The notes under the pieces are model-generated. The model was not told the origin of the DNA and did not search any database. It saw nothing but the letters and a program-made list of their open reading frames with translations. From contig WGMF01000016.1 in the NCBI GenBank assembly GCA_016125215.1, forward strand, positions 62,001 to 126,000: 64,000 bases of DNA, written 5' to 3'. Both the position numbers and the translations under genes were made by a program. Positions 1-10,769 of this stretch are shown in pieces (the stretch's first letter is position 1; each line of letters starts with the position of its first letter). Origin of the DNA: Phycisphaera sp. Lineage in GTDB: Bacteria > Planctomycetota > Phycisphaerae > Phycisphaerales > Phycisphaeraceae.

Positions 1-1686
<1,686 letters not shown>

Positions 1687-1769
1687 GAGGGGTTCCTCGG
1701 GGCGGTGCGGTGTGGTTGGATGGAAAGATAGACGACGCGCGTGACAGTGGATGAAGAAAGCCCGGTTCT

Positions 1770-1829
1770 AACTTCCGGGGTTCCGGGGTTCCGGGGGACT
1801 GCTTCCGGGGTTCCGGGGTTCCCGGGGTC
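1770..1829. repeat. CCCCGGAA-type short tandem repeat cluster
   Basis: On the minus strand this stretch is built from five or six copies of CCCCGGAA (some followed by GT or GC), between the stop of the small exported protein gene and secA. The same core word recurs in 15 bp tandem form at 27497-27571 and 62658-62760 and singly at 42812-42826. It looks like a dispersed simple-repeat family rather than a hairpin terminator. Function is unknown. Confidence 0.6.
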
Positions 1830-2229
1830 AGCGCGTGGGTGGGGGGAGGTCGATGTGGGCGAAGCGGGAGGTGTGCGATTGCGATTGCAGCGCGGTGGGT
1901 GTGGCTTCAGAGGTTTGGCGGTCAACCGTCAGGGATGTCGGGCAATGGCCATTGCACTGGGTGAGGATCGCGGCAAAGGGTGTCTGTCCGACGGGTTTGA
2001 CATGACGAGAGAGCGACCTTGCCGCCTGCTCGATCTGCAATACGAGTTTGTTGAGGCTGTCACGGCGAGACTGGAACAAAGCCGCGGCCTCGGTCGAACG
2101 CATCGGTGAGGCCTGGGCCGTCGTCGTACCTGCCGTGAGCGCCACCGTGCCCGCCAACGCGACCGCGACCGCCAGATGGGCCAGCGGTGAGAGGTTCTGC
2201 GGGAGGGGGTTCGTGGCAGTGCGCTGCAT
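1828..2229 (-). CDS. Small exported protein of unknown function
   Basis: 133 residues, no family recognised. The N-terminus looks like a Sec signal peptide: a short polar start (MQRTATNPLPQNLSP), a hydrophobic stretch of about 20 residues (LAVAVALAGTVALTAG) and a plausible AQA-S cleavage near residue 41. The mature part contains a helix-prone segment (SLNKLVLQIEQAARSLSRHV), one CNGHC motif that could bind metal or form a disulphide, and a low-complexity Thr/Ser/Gln-rich tail. No clear ribosome binding site precedes the ATG. The stop touches the CCCCGGAA repeat cluster upstream of secA, so the last residues may be repeat-derived. The signal peptide and the lack of a better frame are the main support for a real gene. 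Confidence 0.55.
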   Translation of the reverse strand: MQRTATNPLPQNLSPLAHLAVAVALAGTVALTAGTTTAQASPMRSTEAAALFQSRRDSLNKLVLQIEQAARSLSRHVKPVGQTPFAAILTQCNGHCPTSLTVDRQTSEATPTALQSQSHTSRFAHIDLPPPTR

Positions 2230-2289
2230 GGACGTTTAATTATCGGCTCGATCCATGCACGGGGTCAAGCGGGGCTTATCGGTCGGCAG

Positions 2290-2318
2290 TTGGCCCGCAA
2301 GACAGAGATTGCTATCAT
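2290..2318 (+). promoter_or_regulatory. Sigma-70-type promoter of sucC
   Basis: TTGGCC (2290-2295), a 17 bp spacer, then TATCAT (2313-2318). The sucC ATG begins only 10 bp after the -10 box, so the predicted transcription start is about 3-4 bases before the start codon and the mRNA would be essentially leaderless. No Shine-Dalgarno sequence is present. Inferred from sequence alone. Confidence 0.55.
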
Positions 2319-2328
2319 CGCACCCCTT

Positions 2329-3531
2329 ATGAAAATCCACGAATATCAAGCGCGTGACCTTCTTTCGAAATTCGGCGTGGCTGTCCCGGCGGGCATCATG
2401 GTCGAAAACCCCGTCGATGCGGGCAAAGCCTTCACCGAACTGGCCAAACGCCACAACGCCAAGCTGGCAGTGGTCAAGGCCCAGGTCCACGCGGGCGGCC
2501 GGGGCAAGGGCGGTGGCGTCAAGCTTGTGAAGACCGCAGACGAAGCTCGCGAGGTCGCACGCACGATCCTGAGCAAACCCCTCGTTACCCCGCAGACAGG
2601 CCCCAAGGGCGTGCCGGTGACGAAGCTGCTCATTGCCGCGGGCGTCGATATCGAAAAGGAATACTACCTGGGCATGGCCGTCGACCGTGTGAGCGGTTGC
2701 CCGGTGCTCATTGCGTCGAGCGAGGGCGGCGTGGACATCGAAGAGGTGGCCCACACCAAACCCGATGCGATCCTGCGTGAAGCGATCTCGCCGATGATCG
2801 GCCTGCGTCCTTATCAAGCGAGAAAAGTCGCCTACCGCCTGGGCTTCCGGGGTCAGCAGGTCCGCATGGCCAGCAAGATCATGCACCAGCTATGCGACCT
2901 GTTCCTCCAGACCGACGCGTCGCTGGCCGAGATCAACCCGCTCGTCGTCACCAAGCCCACAACCGAACACCCCGACGGCGAAGTGCTGGCCATCGACGCC
3001 AAGATCAACTTCGACGACAACGCCCTGTTCCGGCACGAAGACATCGCTTCGCTGGCCGACCCGCTCGAAGAAGACAAGTCCGAGGCCCACGCCCGGCGTT
3101 TCGGGCTTTCTTACATCAAGTTAGACGGCACGATCGGCTGCCTCGTCAACGGGGCCGGTCTGGCGATGGCCACGATGGACCTCATCAAGCTCCACGGCCA
3201 GGAGCCGGCCAATTTCCTCGACGTCGGCGGCAGTGCGTCGGAAGAGGCCGTCACCGAGGCCTTCCGCATCATCCTCGACGACCCGCACGTCAAGGGTGTG
3301 CTCGTCAACATCTTCGGCGGCATTGCCAAGTGCGACACCATTGCCAAAGCGATCATCACCGCCGCGGACGAGGTGGGCTTCAAGGTCCCGCTCGTGGTCC
3401 GACTCGAGGGCACCAATGTCGACATCGCACGCAAGATGCTCGACGACGCCCGCAGCCGAATCCCGACCCTGACGCCTGCCACAGACCTGACCGACGCGGC
3501 CAAAAAGATCACGTCGGCGATCAACAACTAA
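2329..3531 (+). CDS. sucC: Succinyl-CoA synthetase (ADP-forming) beta subunit
   Basis: The beta subunit of the TCA-cycle enzyme that interconverts succinyl-CoA and succinate with substrate-level ATP or GTP formation. 400 residues, close to the usual length of about 390-400. The start MKIHEYQARDLLSKFGVAVP matches the canonical family N-terminus, which fixes ATG 2329 over an upstream in-frame ATG at 2290. Family features are the ATP-grasp lysine region VHAGGRGKGGGVKL, the metal-binding EINPLVVT, and the ligase-CoA C-terminal domain with LVNGAGLAMATMDLI and NIFGGIAKCD. The partner sucD is not adjacent: the next gene is ychF. Transcription is probably from the promoter immediately upstream, giving a leaderless message. 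Confidence 0.96.
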   Translation: MKIHEYQARDLLSKFGVAVPAGIMVENPVDAGKAFTELAKRHNAKLAVVKAQVHAGGRGKGGGVKLVKTADEAREVARTILSKPLVTPQTGPKGVPVTKLLIAAGVDIEKEYYLGMAVDRVSGCPVLIASSEGGVDIEEVAHTKPDAILREAISPMIGLRPYQARKVAYRLGFRGQQVRMASKIMHQLCDLFLQTDASLAEINPLVVTKPTTEHPDGEVLAIDAKINFDDNALFRHEDIASLADPLEEDKSEAHARRFGLSYIKLDGTIGCLVNGAGLAMATMDLIKLHGQEPANFLDVGGSASEEAVTEAFRIILDDPHVKGVLVNIFGGIAKCDTIAKAIITAADEVGFKVPLVVRLEGTNVDIARKMLDDARSRIPTLTPATDLTDAAKKITSAINN

Positions 3532-3634
3532 TCGGCGTCGCGACCGCAAAAGCCGATCGGTCCAGCCGAGCCGGCGCGAATAGTGCCTTTACCGTTCGCA
3601 GGGGAACACCCGACACGGTATCATGCCCGCCCTT

Positions 3635-4735
3635 ATGGAAGCAGGCATCGTCGGACTCCCGAACGTCGGCAAGAGCACGCTCTTTAACGCGCTGACCGCC
3701 GCCGGTGCGTTGGCGGCCAATTACCCCTTTGCCACCATCGAGCCTAATGTCGGCGTTGTGCCCGTGCCCGACGACCGCCTGGCCAGGCTCAACAAGTTCA
3801 TCCCCACTGAGAAAATCGTCCCCGCGATGCTGCGCCTGATCGACATCGCCGGCATCGTGCGTGGGGCGTCCAAGGGCGAGGGATTAGGAAACAAGTTCCT
3901 CTCACACATCCGCAACGTCGACGCGATCGTCCACATCGTCCGCTGCTTTGAGAACCCCAAGGGCAGCGACATCACGCACGTCGAAGGCTCGGTCGACCCG
4001 ATCCGCGACATCGAGATCATCGACACCGAACTCATGCTCGCGGACCTCGAGAGCGTCGAGGGGATGATCGACAAGGCTCAGCGCAACGCCAAGTCGGGTG
4101 ACAAGGAAGCCAAGGCCCGCGTCGAGGTGCTCATGCAGTGCCAGAAGCTGCTGGGCGAGGGCAAACCGGTGCGGGGGCTGACATTTGATAACCCCGACCT
4201 GGCCAGGGCGTTCAAGGGGCTGGCGCTGCTCACCGCAAAGCGGGTGTTGTATGTTGCCAACGTGGACGAGGGCGATCTGCATGGCGAGGGTCCGCACGCG
4301 GCGCGTGTGCGTGAACGCGCCAAGGCCGAGGGGGGCCAGGTCGTGCCGGTGTGTGCCAAGCTCGAGAGCGAACTGGCTGAACTCGACGAGGCCGACCGCA
4401 AAGAAATGCTCGAAAGCGTGGGGCTGAGTGAGCCGGCGCTCTCGACGCTGACGCGGTCGGCTTACAAATTGTTAGGTCTGCAGAGTTTCTTCACGGCCGG
4501 GCCCAAGGAGGTCCGTGCGTGGACGGTGCCCGTCGGTGCGACGGCCCCGCAGGCGGCGGGCGTGATCCACACCGACTTCGAGCGCGGGTTCATCCGGGCC
4601 GAGGTCTACAGCGTGAGCGACCTCGAGGCGCACAAGACCGAGACGGCGATCAAGGCCGCGGGCAAGCTGCGCGTCGAGGGCAAGTCGTATGTCATGCACG
4701 ACAGCGACGTGTGCCACTTCCTGTTTAATGTGTGA
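3635..4735 (+). CDS. ychF: Redox-regulated P-loop ATPase YchF (Obg family)
   Basis: Universally conserved Obg-family NTPase that binds ATP rather than GTP and associates with ribosomes. 366 residues from ATG 3635 ([20 protein letters not shown]). An earlier in-frame ATG at 3623 would add four residues, but it overlaps a TATCAT -10-like box (3619-3624). G1 is GLPNVGKS, G2/G3 are [10 protein letters not shown] and [17 protein letters not shown], and the G4 position reads NVDE instead of the NKxD of true GTPases, which is the YchF hallmark for ATP. The C-terminus carries the TGS domain ([12 protein letters not shown] ... [12 protein letters not shown]). The gene directly follows sucC with a gap of about 100 bp and probably has its own promoter. 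Confidence 0.96.
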   Translation: MEAGIVGLPNVGKSTLFNALTAAGALAANYPFATIEPNVGVVPVPDDRLARLNKFIPTEKIVPAMLRLIDIAGIVRGASKGEGLGNKFLSHIRNVDAIVHIVRCFENPKGSDITHVEGSVDPIRDIEIIDTELMLADLESVEGMIDKAQRNAKSGDKEAKARVEVLMQCQKLLGEGKPVRGLTFDNPDLARAFKGLALLTAKRVLYVANVDEGDLHGEGPHAARVRERAKAEGGQVVPVCAKLESELAELDEADRKEMLESVGLSEPALSTLTRSAYKLLGLQSFFTAGPKEVRAWTVPVGATAPQAAGVIHTDFERGFIRAEVYSVSDLEAHKTETAIKAAGKLRVEGKSYVMHDSDVCHFLFNV

Positions 4736-4769
4736 CGGGGTGTTGGGGCGTACCCCGGTGACGTACGAT

Positions 4770-4790
4770 CCCAACCCCGGAGGGGTTGGG
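4770..4790. terminator. Stem-loop between convergent ychF and the 7TM-HD gene
   Basis: A perfect 9 bp GC-rich stem (CCCAACCCC at 4770-4778 with GGGGTTGGG at 4782-4790) closes a GGA loop. It sits in the 77 bp gap between two convergent genes, so it probably ends transcripts from both sides. There is no clear T-run on either strand. Confidence 0.5.
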
Positions 4791-4812
4791 CTTTGCAAAG
4801 ATGTTGTTGAAC

Positions 4813-7149
4813 TCACGACGCGGCGGCGGCGTCGGGGGTTTGAGTCTGTTGATCCGGGTCGGCGTCTTCCACCGGGGGGACCACGCCTTTTTGTCCCGGC
4901 GTGGTGGGGTACTTGATCCGGCTGTGGTAGATCGCGCAGAGCGTCTTGGTGATCGACTGTTCGATCAGGTGCAGTTCCTGGAGTGTGATGTTGCACTCAT
5001 CGAACTGGCCGTCGGTCAGGCGTTTGTTGGCCATGTTGTGGACGAGCTGTTCGATGCGGACGGGCGTGGGCTCGTCGAGCGACCGCGCAGCGCCCTCGAC
5101 GCCGTCGCAGATCATGAGGATGGCGGCCTCTTTGGTCTGGGGCTTGGGGCCGGGGTATCGGAACTCGAACTCGGCGGGCGCGGGGGCGGACTCGGCTTCT
5201 TTCTGCCTGCGGGCGGCGTGGTAGAAATACTCGACGAGCGTCGTGCCGTGGTGCGACTCGATGAAGTGCCGCAGCACGGAGGGCAAGCCATACTCACGCG
5301 CCATCTCGATGCCGTCTTTGACGTGTCCGACGATGATGAGCAGGCTCATCGCGGGTGAGAGCTTGGAGTGACGGTTGTGCCCGCCGCCCTGGTTCTCGAC
5401 GAAATACAGGGGTTTGTTGATCTTGCCGATGTCGTGGTACATCGCGCCGACCTTGCAGAGCAGGCCGTTGGCGCCGATGGCCTCCGCGGCGGCTTCGCTC
5501 ATGTCGGCGATGCGCAGGGAGTGTTGATACGTGCCGGGGGCTTCCTGGGCCAGACGTCGGAGCAGGGGGTGCGATGCGTCGTTGAGGTCTTTGAGCGTGA
5601 GCGAGGTGGTGATCTTGAAGAGCCACTCGACACGCGACAGGCCGCCCTGCGCGGTGACACCGGCGATCATCGCGGTGACAAAGACGATGAACATCTGTGC
5701 CAGCACGTCGGTGACGGACCACGTCGGGTCGTAACGTTGACGGGTCAGCCCGACCAACCCGACGACCAGCGCCATGGACAGCCCGGCCCACATGCCGACG
5801 GAGAGCAGCTTGGAGCGGGTGCGCACGTCGTTAAGCAGTGTGGCCACGACGCCGACGCCCGTGAGCAACACGAGCAGGAGCCCGACCGGCCGACCGAGGC
5901 TTGCGTGGACGAGGATCGACACGGCAAATCCGATCGCCAGGGCAAAGCGCTGGTCGTAAGCCACCGCGAGGATCATGACAAACAAGAGCGAGGGAAGCAC
6001 AGTGGTGGCCAGGATGAGGTCGGGTTGTGAGATCGTGGCATACACGGCGACGGCCTGGGCCGCGAGGATCAGCCCCGTCACGACCAGTCCACGCATCGGG
6101 TTGTGGAAGACCCTGCGGTTGTAGGCGGCGACATAAGACCACACGCCCACCGCGATGAGCATCACCAGCCCCATCTGCCCGAGGTTGAGCAGCACCACAC
6201 GCACCGGCCCGAGCGTGGCCTTGAAGGCGTCGCGCTCGGCGGCGATGAGCGTCATGTCCAGGTCGGTGATCTTGTGATCGGTGTGGATGAGCACGCTGTC
6301 GGCGTCGTAGGTCATCTCGACCTGCGGGGTGTTGTCGTAGGCGGCCTGACGCTTGCGTTCGGTCTCCTGTTTGTCGAATTCGTAGAAGGGTTCGGGGTGG
6401 TTCTTGACAGCGTTGAGGATGATCGGGCGCAACACGGGCGGAAAACGGTTGAGCAACTGCGAGACCCGGCTCAAAAGGGCGGAGCGGTCTTTGGCTGTGC
6501 CCAGCAGCGTGTCGTCCCCGCGACGCAGTTCGCCCAGCGAGGGGTGGCGGATGCGGATGCTCGATGAGCGGTCACGCTGGTCGCTCTCGATGCGGGCGCG
6601 TTCGTCGCTCAGGACGGGGATGCCCTCGAGCTCATCGATGAAGAGCCTGACCGTTTCGTCCCAGGCCGGCGTACGGGGGTCGGCAAAGTATTCACGCAAT
6701 GCGCTGAAGGAGTCTTCGGTGAGCTGGAGCTTCTCCCGTGTGTCTTCCTTGAGCGAGTCGAGGCTCTGGATGCGCGGGTCGGACAGGTCGGTGCCGATCT
6801 GCACAAGCTCGTCGTAGAGTTGACTGAAGAGGATGGTGTTGACGTTATAGACCGCCGGCTCCATGTCACGCGCATCGATTCGGCGTTTGTTGGTCTCGTC
6901 GGTATCGATGGCTCGGAAGGCCACACGGGTGACGATCGGCTGACGCACGACGACGCCGGGCTTGAGCAGCGGCTTGTCCGAGCCGTGCACCGCGATGATG
7001 CCGCCGGCCACGGTCAGCAGCACGACGTAAAGCGCCGCCCAGACAAACTCGCGGCTGTTGACGAACGCCCACACCCCGGCGTCGCGCGGTTTGTTGCGAC
7101 GCACTTCCAGTCGCCTCGAACGGTTCGCTTTGGGCTTGGGCTTGACCAT
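4813..7149 (-). CDS. 7TM-HD domain phosphodiesterase (PgpH-like)
   Basis: 778 residues. PgpH-family proteins are membrane-bound HD phosphohydrolases that hydrolyse cyclic di-AMP in Firmicutes; here the substrate is inferred. The order is: a basic N-terminus (MVKPKPKANRSRRLEVRR), a first membrane helix (about 38-58), a long extracytoplasmic 7TMR-HDED region (about 60-345), a bundle of six or seven hydrophobic helices (about 350-535), and a cytoplasmic HD domain with KVGAMYHDIGKINKP (about 565-580) and later ESHHGTTLVEYFYH and ILMICDGVEGAARS. A Gln/Thr/Asp-rich tail follows. Start ATG 7149 is chosen because an in-frame extension further upstream is low-complexity and non-conserved in look. The gene stands alone between convergent ychF and a divergent small gene. 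Confidence 0.88.
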   Translation of the reverse strand: MVKPKPKANRSRRLEVRRNKPRDAGVWAFVNSREFVWAALYVVLLTVAGGIIAVHGSDKPLLKPGVVVRQPIVTRVAFRAIDTDETNKRRIDARDMEPAVYNVNTILFSQLYDELVQIGTDLSDPRIQSLDSLKEDTREKLQLTEDSFSALREYFADPRTPAWDETVRLFIDELEGIPVLSDERARIESDQRDRSSSIRIRHPSLGELRRGDDTLLGTAKDRSALLSRVSQLLNRFPPVLRPIILNAVKNHPEPFYEFDKQETERKRQAAYDNTPQVEMTYDADSVLIHTDHKITDLDMTLIAAERDAFKATLGPVRVVLLNLGQMGLVMLIAVGVWSYVAAYNRRVFHNPMRGLVVTGLILAAQAVAVYATISQPDLILATTVLPSLLFVMILAVAYDQRFALAIGFAVSILVHASLGRPVGLLLVLLTGVGVVATLLNDVRTRSKLLSVGMWAGLSMALVVGLVGLTRQRYDPTWSVTDVLAQMFIVFVTAMIAGVTAQGGLSRVEWLFKITTSLTLKDLNDASHPLLRRLAQEAPGTYQHSLRIADMSEAAAEAIGANGLLCKVGAMYHDIGKINKPLYFVENQGGGHNRHSKLSPAMSLLIIVGHVKDGIEMAREYGLPSVLRHFIESHHGTTLVEYFYHAARRQKEAESAPAPAEFEFRYPGPKPQTKEAAILMICDGVEGAARSLDEPTPVRIEQLVHNMANKRLTDGQFDECNITLQELHLIEQSITKTLCAIYHSRIKYPTTPGQKGVVPPVEDADPDQQTQTPDAAAAS

Positions 7150-7418
7150 GACGCAACAGGTTTGAAAAGGGGAGGCCCGGGTGTGCGTGAGGGGGGATTG
7201 AGAAGATACCTTGTTATCGGTTTGATGCCGGTGGGCCTGAGGCAAGATTATAGCCGCGGTGGGTCGGATGTGTGCGGGTCTTATAAAGCCTTGGTGTGGC
7301 GTGTGATGGCGTCGGGGTGGCCAAGGGAATGCCATCTGGCCCACGCGGTTGGGTGCCTCCCTATAATGCCGACCTCTCAACACAGGACACACCCAATACC
7401 CTCACGGAGTTCGTATCA

Positions 7419-7616
7419 ATGAAAGCTGAACCCCTTCTTGCTGAACTCAATCGCCTGCGCAAAGACCTCGACGAAGACCCCAGCGACATCGAGTGGCTCA
7501 CGCTGCACCACGCGTTTTGTTTCATCAGCTACAAGATGGGCGAGTTCCAGAAGTACGTGCAGGAAGCCTCCGAACGCGGCGAGTTCGATGCCTACGAGCG
7601 GGAGGACAACAATTGA
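7419..7616 (+). CDS. Small acidic conserved-looking protein
   Basis: 65 residues starting MKAEPLLAELNRLRKD; family not recognised. It is strongly acidic at both ends (DLDEDPSDIEW near residue 20, EFDAYEREDNN at the end) and looks helical, with an aromatic-rich middle (LHHAFCFISYKMGEFQKYV). A GGAG about 9 bases before ATG 7419 and a TATAAT box at 7362-7367 support expression from this start; the open frame extends upstream but without a good initiation site. Neighbours (a divergent HD phosphodiesterase and downstream clpS) give no clear functional hint. Confidence 0.6.
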   Translation: MKAEPLLAELNRLRKDLDEDPSDIEWLTLHHAFCFISYKMGEFQKYVQEASERGEFDAYEREDNN

Positions 7617-7844
7617 TCCGCCATCACGGGCTTCTGTTTTGACTAACCCTCCCAGACGGACCGGTGGATCAAGTTTTGGGGTTCATGCCCTTGCGTGATC
7701 GGCCGGTAATCTTTAGTCTGACCCGTGCGTGGCCCCTTGATATTGCCCCCGGTCTTTAGCCCGGTTCATCGCATGAAGCCTCAATGATGCGCGGGCGGCA
7801 ATCCATTACATCAATCCCAACTCGACATACAACTCATCCTCAAC

Positions 7845-8222
7845 ATGCCAGACCACCCGGCCGACAACACGCAAGACGCCAGCACCCCGGACGCGCCGCA
7901 ACCCGCGCCGCCCGAGCGTGACAAGCCCACCTCCACCGCCACCGCGACGCGGCCTTCGCCGACGAAGAAGCCGCCGAAGATGCTCCCGCCGTGGAAGGTG
8001 CTCCTGCACAACGACGACGTGAACACCCCGTTGGACGTGGTCGAGACGATCGTCATGCTCACGCCGCTCAAGCAGCAGGAGGCGATCAACAAGATGTCCG
8101 AGGCCCACCGCACGGGCGTGTCGCTGTTGCTCGTGACGCACAAGGAACGGGCCGAGCTTTACAAAGACCAGTTTGCCAGCCGAAACCTCACGGTCACCAT
8201 CGAGCCTGCCGAGCAGGGGTGA
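7845..8222 (+). CDS. clpS: ATP-dependent Clp protease adaptor ClpS
   Basis: ClpS binds the N-domain of ClpA/ClpC and delivers N-degron substrates to the Clp protease. 125 residues: a disordered Pro/Thr/Asp-rich N-terminal extension (about 1-45), then the ClpS core with PPWKVLLHNDDVNTPLDVVE (about 46-65), the equivalent of the canonical VLLHNDDYTPM motif, and a helix-strand pattern ending in an Arg-rich strand. The HNDD signature contacting substrate and ClpA is intact. The methionine usually following the TP motif is replaced by leucine, which might alter N-degron specificity (inference). No clpA is adjacent. Confidence 0.88.
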   Translation: MPDHPADNTQDASTPDAPQPAPPERDKPTSTATATRPSPTKKPPKMLPPWKVLLHNDDVNTPLDVVETIVMLTPLKQQEAINKMSEAHRTGVSLLLVTHKERAELYKDQFASRNLTVTIEPAEQG

Positions 8223-8418
8223 TCGCCGCGGGCTTGAAACGGTCAAACAACATTTCTTACCGCCGACGGGTGTCTGCCCGATGCCCGACCTGCAAATAAG
8301 ACCCAACTCTCTATAATGCGACTCCCCCAACGGAGGGCGTCGCGTGGGACAACGTCCACACCGGCCCGCCGGGCCGAGCCCCCGCGCAAAACCCGCCCGC
8401 CCTTACAAGGTGTTACCC

Positions 8419-9384
8419 ATGAAGATCGTCTGTCTCGACGGCTACACGCTCAACCCCGGCGACAACCCCTGGGACGCCGTCGCGGCGCTGGGGGATTTCA
8501 CCGTCTACGACCGCACGCCGGATGACCAGATCGTCGCACGCGCCGCCGGGGCCGACATCATCCTCACCAACAAAACGCAGCTCACCGAGAAGACGCTGGC
8601 TCAGCTTCCGGGGCTCAAGTTCATCGCGGTGTTGGCGACGGGATACAACGTCGTGGACATCGCCGCGGCGCGCAAGCGGGGCATCCCGGTCTCCAACGTG
8701 CCGGTCTACGGGACCGAGACGGTGGCACAGCACATCTTCGCGGTGTTGCTCTCGCACATCCATCAGCCCGTCGGCCACGACCGCGCGATCCGCGAGGGCC
8801 AGTGGGCCCAATCGGGGGATTTCAGTTTCTGGAATTCGACTATCTTCGAGCTTTCGGGCAAGGTGTTCGGCGTCGTGGGCTTCGGTCGCATCGGCCGCCG
8901 TGTTGCGGAGCTTGCGCACGCGTTCGGCATGGAGGTCTGGGCCTACGACGTGAACCGTGCCAACCCGCCCGCTTATTCGCCCTTTGCATGGAAGACGATC
9001 GAAGAGGTCTTCGCCGGTGCGGACGTGGTTTCGCTCCACTGCCCGCAGACGGCTGACAACGCGGGCATGGTCAACAAGGCGCTGCTCTCGACGATGAAGC
9101 CCACCGCCATGTTTCTCAACGCGGCGCGGGGCGGTCTGGTCAACGAAGCCGACCTCGCTCAGGCCCTCAACGAGGGCAAGCTCGCGTTTGCCGGCCTTGA
9201 CGTGCTGAGCGTTGAACCGATCTCCGAAAACAACCCGCTGCTCAAAGCCAAAAACTGCCTGCTCACCCCGCACATCGCCTGGGCCGCGGTCGAGGCGCGC
9301 CGCCGACTCATGGCCACCGTCGCCGACAACATCAGGGCCTTTATCGCCGGCAAGCCGATCAACGTGGTAAACAAGAACGCATGA
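8419..9384 (+). CDS. D-2-hydroxyacid dehydrogenase (glycerate/hydroxypyruvate reductase type)
   Basis: NAD(P)H-dependent reduction of a 2-oxoacid such as hydroxypyruvate or glyoxylate to the D-2-hydroxyacid; the exact substrate cannot be read from sequence. 321 residues from ATG 8419 (MKIVCLDGYTLNPGDNPWD), the N-terminus typical of the D-glycerate dehydrogenase branch. An in-frame upstream GTG would add a Pro/Arg-rich, unconserved extension. The dinucleotide fold is VFGVVGFGRIGRRV (GxGxxG about 154-159). Catalytic residues are Arg237 (AARGGLV), Glu266 (SVEPI) and His285 (TPHIAWA). A TATAAT box at 8312-8317 gives a leader of about 95 bases. A large hairpin with a T-tract follows the stop. Confidence 0.92.
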   Translation: MKIVCLDGYTLNPGDNPWDAVAALGDFTVYDRTPDDQIVARAAGADIILTNKTQLTEKTLAQLPGLKFIAVLATGYNVVDIAAARKRGIPVSNVPVYGTETVAQHIFAVLLSHIHQPVGHDRAIREGQWAQSGDFSFWNSTIFELSGKVFGVVGFGRIGRRVAELAHAFGMEVWAYDVNRANPPAYSPFAWKTIEEVFAGADVVSLHCPQTADNAGMVNKALLSTMKPTAMFLNAARGGLVNEADLAQALNEGKLAFAGLDVLSVEPISENNPLLKAKNCLLTPHIAWAAVEARRRLMATVADNIRAFIAGKPINVVNKNA

Positions 9385-9394
9385 CAATCGCATC

Positions 9395-9492
9395 AACCAC
9401 CGAGACACCGAGATCACCGAGAAAGGCCGTTGTGTATCACTTTGAATCTCTTCTCGGTGTCCTCGGTGTCTCGGTGGTTCATTTGTTTTTTT
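9395..9492 (+). terminator. Long inverted repeat with T-tract (dispersed ACCGAGACACCGAGA-type palindrome)
   Basis: Arms 9395-9423 and 9451-9479 are complementary at 27 of 29 positions, enclose a 27-base loop and are followed by TTTGTTTTTTT (9482-9492). Each arm is made of short CACCGAGA-type direct repeats. The position after the dehydrogenase and the T-tract suit a Rho-independent terminator. The arm sequence resembles a palindrome widely scattered in planctomycete and other genomes, often misread as HRDTEDTE-type peptides (from general knowledge). Confidence 0.7.
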
Positions 9493-9512
9493 AACAGGTA
9501 AGGACCCCATTC

Positions 9513-10706
9513 ATGAAGTTCGCTGACCGCCTCCAACGCCTGGGTACCGAGACGGCGTTTTCCGTTTCCGCCGAGGCCGCCACCTTTGCCTCCAAAGGCC
9601 ACCATGTCTACCCGTTCCACCTCGGGGACATGAACATCAAGACGCCCCAGCACATCATCGACGCCGCGTTCGCCGCCGCCAACGCGGGCAAGACCGGGTA
9701 CTGCCCCAACTACGGCATCCCGCAACTGCGTGAAGCCCTCGCGCTCGACATCAGTCGGTCGCACAACATCCCGCTGACGATGGAGAACGTGGCTGTTCAA
9801 CCGGGTGGCAAGCCTTCGATCGGCAAGTTCGTCCTCAGCCTCATGGACAAGGGCGACGAGGTGCTCTACCCCAACCCCGGCTACCCGATCTACGAATCGC
9901 AGATCGAGTTCCACGGCGGCGTTGCGGTGCCCTACACCTTCCACGAAGGAGAAAAGAATTTCGTCCTCGACATCGACGCCATCGAATCGAAGATCACCCC
10001 ACGCACCAAGCTGCTGATCTACAACAACCTCCAGAACCCCACCGGCGCCGAGTCTTCGCCCGATGAGATGAAGGCCATTGCCGACCTGGCCGTCAAGCAC
10101 GACCTCGTGGTTCTCTCCGACGAGGCTTATTTCGATATCCGCTACTCGGGCAAGAGTTCGTCGATTGCCTCGCTGCCCGGCTTGGCTGATCGTACCGTCA
10201 TTCTCTATACCTTCAGTAAGAAATTTGCCATGACCGGCTGGCGGCTCGGTGCGACGATCGGCCCGAAGGAAATCGTCGACCGCGTGGCCAAGCTCAACGT
10301 CAACGACGAGTCCTGCTCGAACCACTTTATCCAGTACGGCGCTATCGCGGGCCTGACCGGTGACATGGCCCCCGTCCGCAAGATGCTCGACACCCTCAAA
10401 GCCCGCCGAGACGCCTGCGTCGACCGGCTCAACGCCATCCCCGGTGTGCGCTGCTACCGACCCGAAGCGACGTTCTACCTCTTCCCCAATGTCACCGAAC
10501 TGATGGCAATAAAAGGCTTCGACGATTACGAAAAATTCCGACGCGCCGTGATGAACGACACCGGCGTTTCCTTCTGCACTCGACTGCACTTCGGCAGGCC
10601 CGTGGGTCAAGAATCCCGCCGCTACATCCGACTGGCTTATTCGGGCATCGACATCCAACAGATCGAAGAGGGCATCGACAGGTTCCGCACCTGGGCCGGG
10701 GGCTGA
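9513..10706 (+). CDS. PLP-dependent class I/II aminotransferase
   Basis: 397 residues, fold-type I aminotransferase of the AspAT superfamily. Visible features are GKTGYCPNYGIPQLREAL (substrate-entry segment), YPNPGYPIY, NNLQNPTGA (the cofactor-binding NPTG motif), LSDEAYFDIRY (Asp contacting the pyridine nitrogen) and the Schiff-base lysine in YTFSKKFAMTGWRLG (Lys236), then RYIRLAYSG with the substrate-carboxylate arginine near the C-terminus. This resembles aspartate or LL-diaminopimelate-type aminotransferases, but the amino-acid specificity cannot be assigned. An AAGGA precedes ATG 9513. It follows the hydroxyacid dehydrogenase across a terminator-like hairpin; a serine/glycine link between the two is possible but unproven. 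Confidence 0.92.
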   Translation: MKFADRLQRLGTETAFSVSAEAATFASKGHHVYPFHLGDMNIKTPQHIIDAAFAAANAGKTGYCPNYGIPQLREALALDISRSHNIPLTMENVAVQPGGKPSIGKFVLSLMDKGDEVLYPNPGYPIYESQIEFHGGVAVPYTFHEGEKNFVLDIDAIESKITPRTKLLIYNNLQNPTGAESSPDEMKAIADLAVKHDLVVLSDEAYFDIRYSGKSSSIASLPGLADRTVILYTFSKKFAMTGWRLGATIGPKEIVDRVAKLNVNDESCSNHFIQYGAIAGLTGDMAPVRKMLDTLKARRDACVDRLNAIPGVRCYRPEATFYLFPNVTELMAIKGFDDYEKFRRAVMNDTGVSFCTRLHFGRPVGQESRRYIRLAYSGIDIQQIEEGIDRFRTWAGG

Positions 10707-10769
10707 CCCACCCGCACGCATCTCCTTGCCGATGGCATACAATGTCTTCACACTAATGGAGACAGCGAT

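Noticed and set aside
9395-9510. Short peptides of HRDTEDTEK type in the palindrome
   Set aside because: These are translations of a dispersed non-coding palindrome, not genes.
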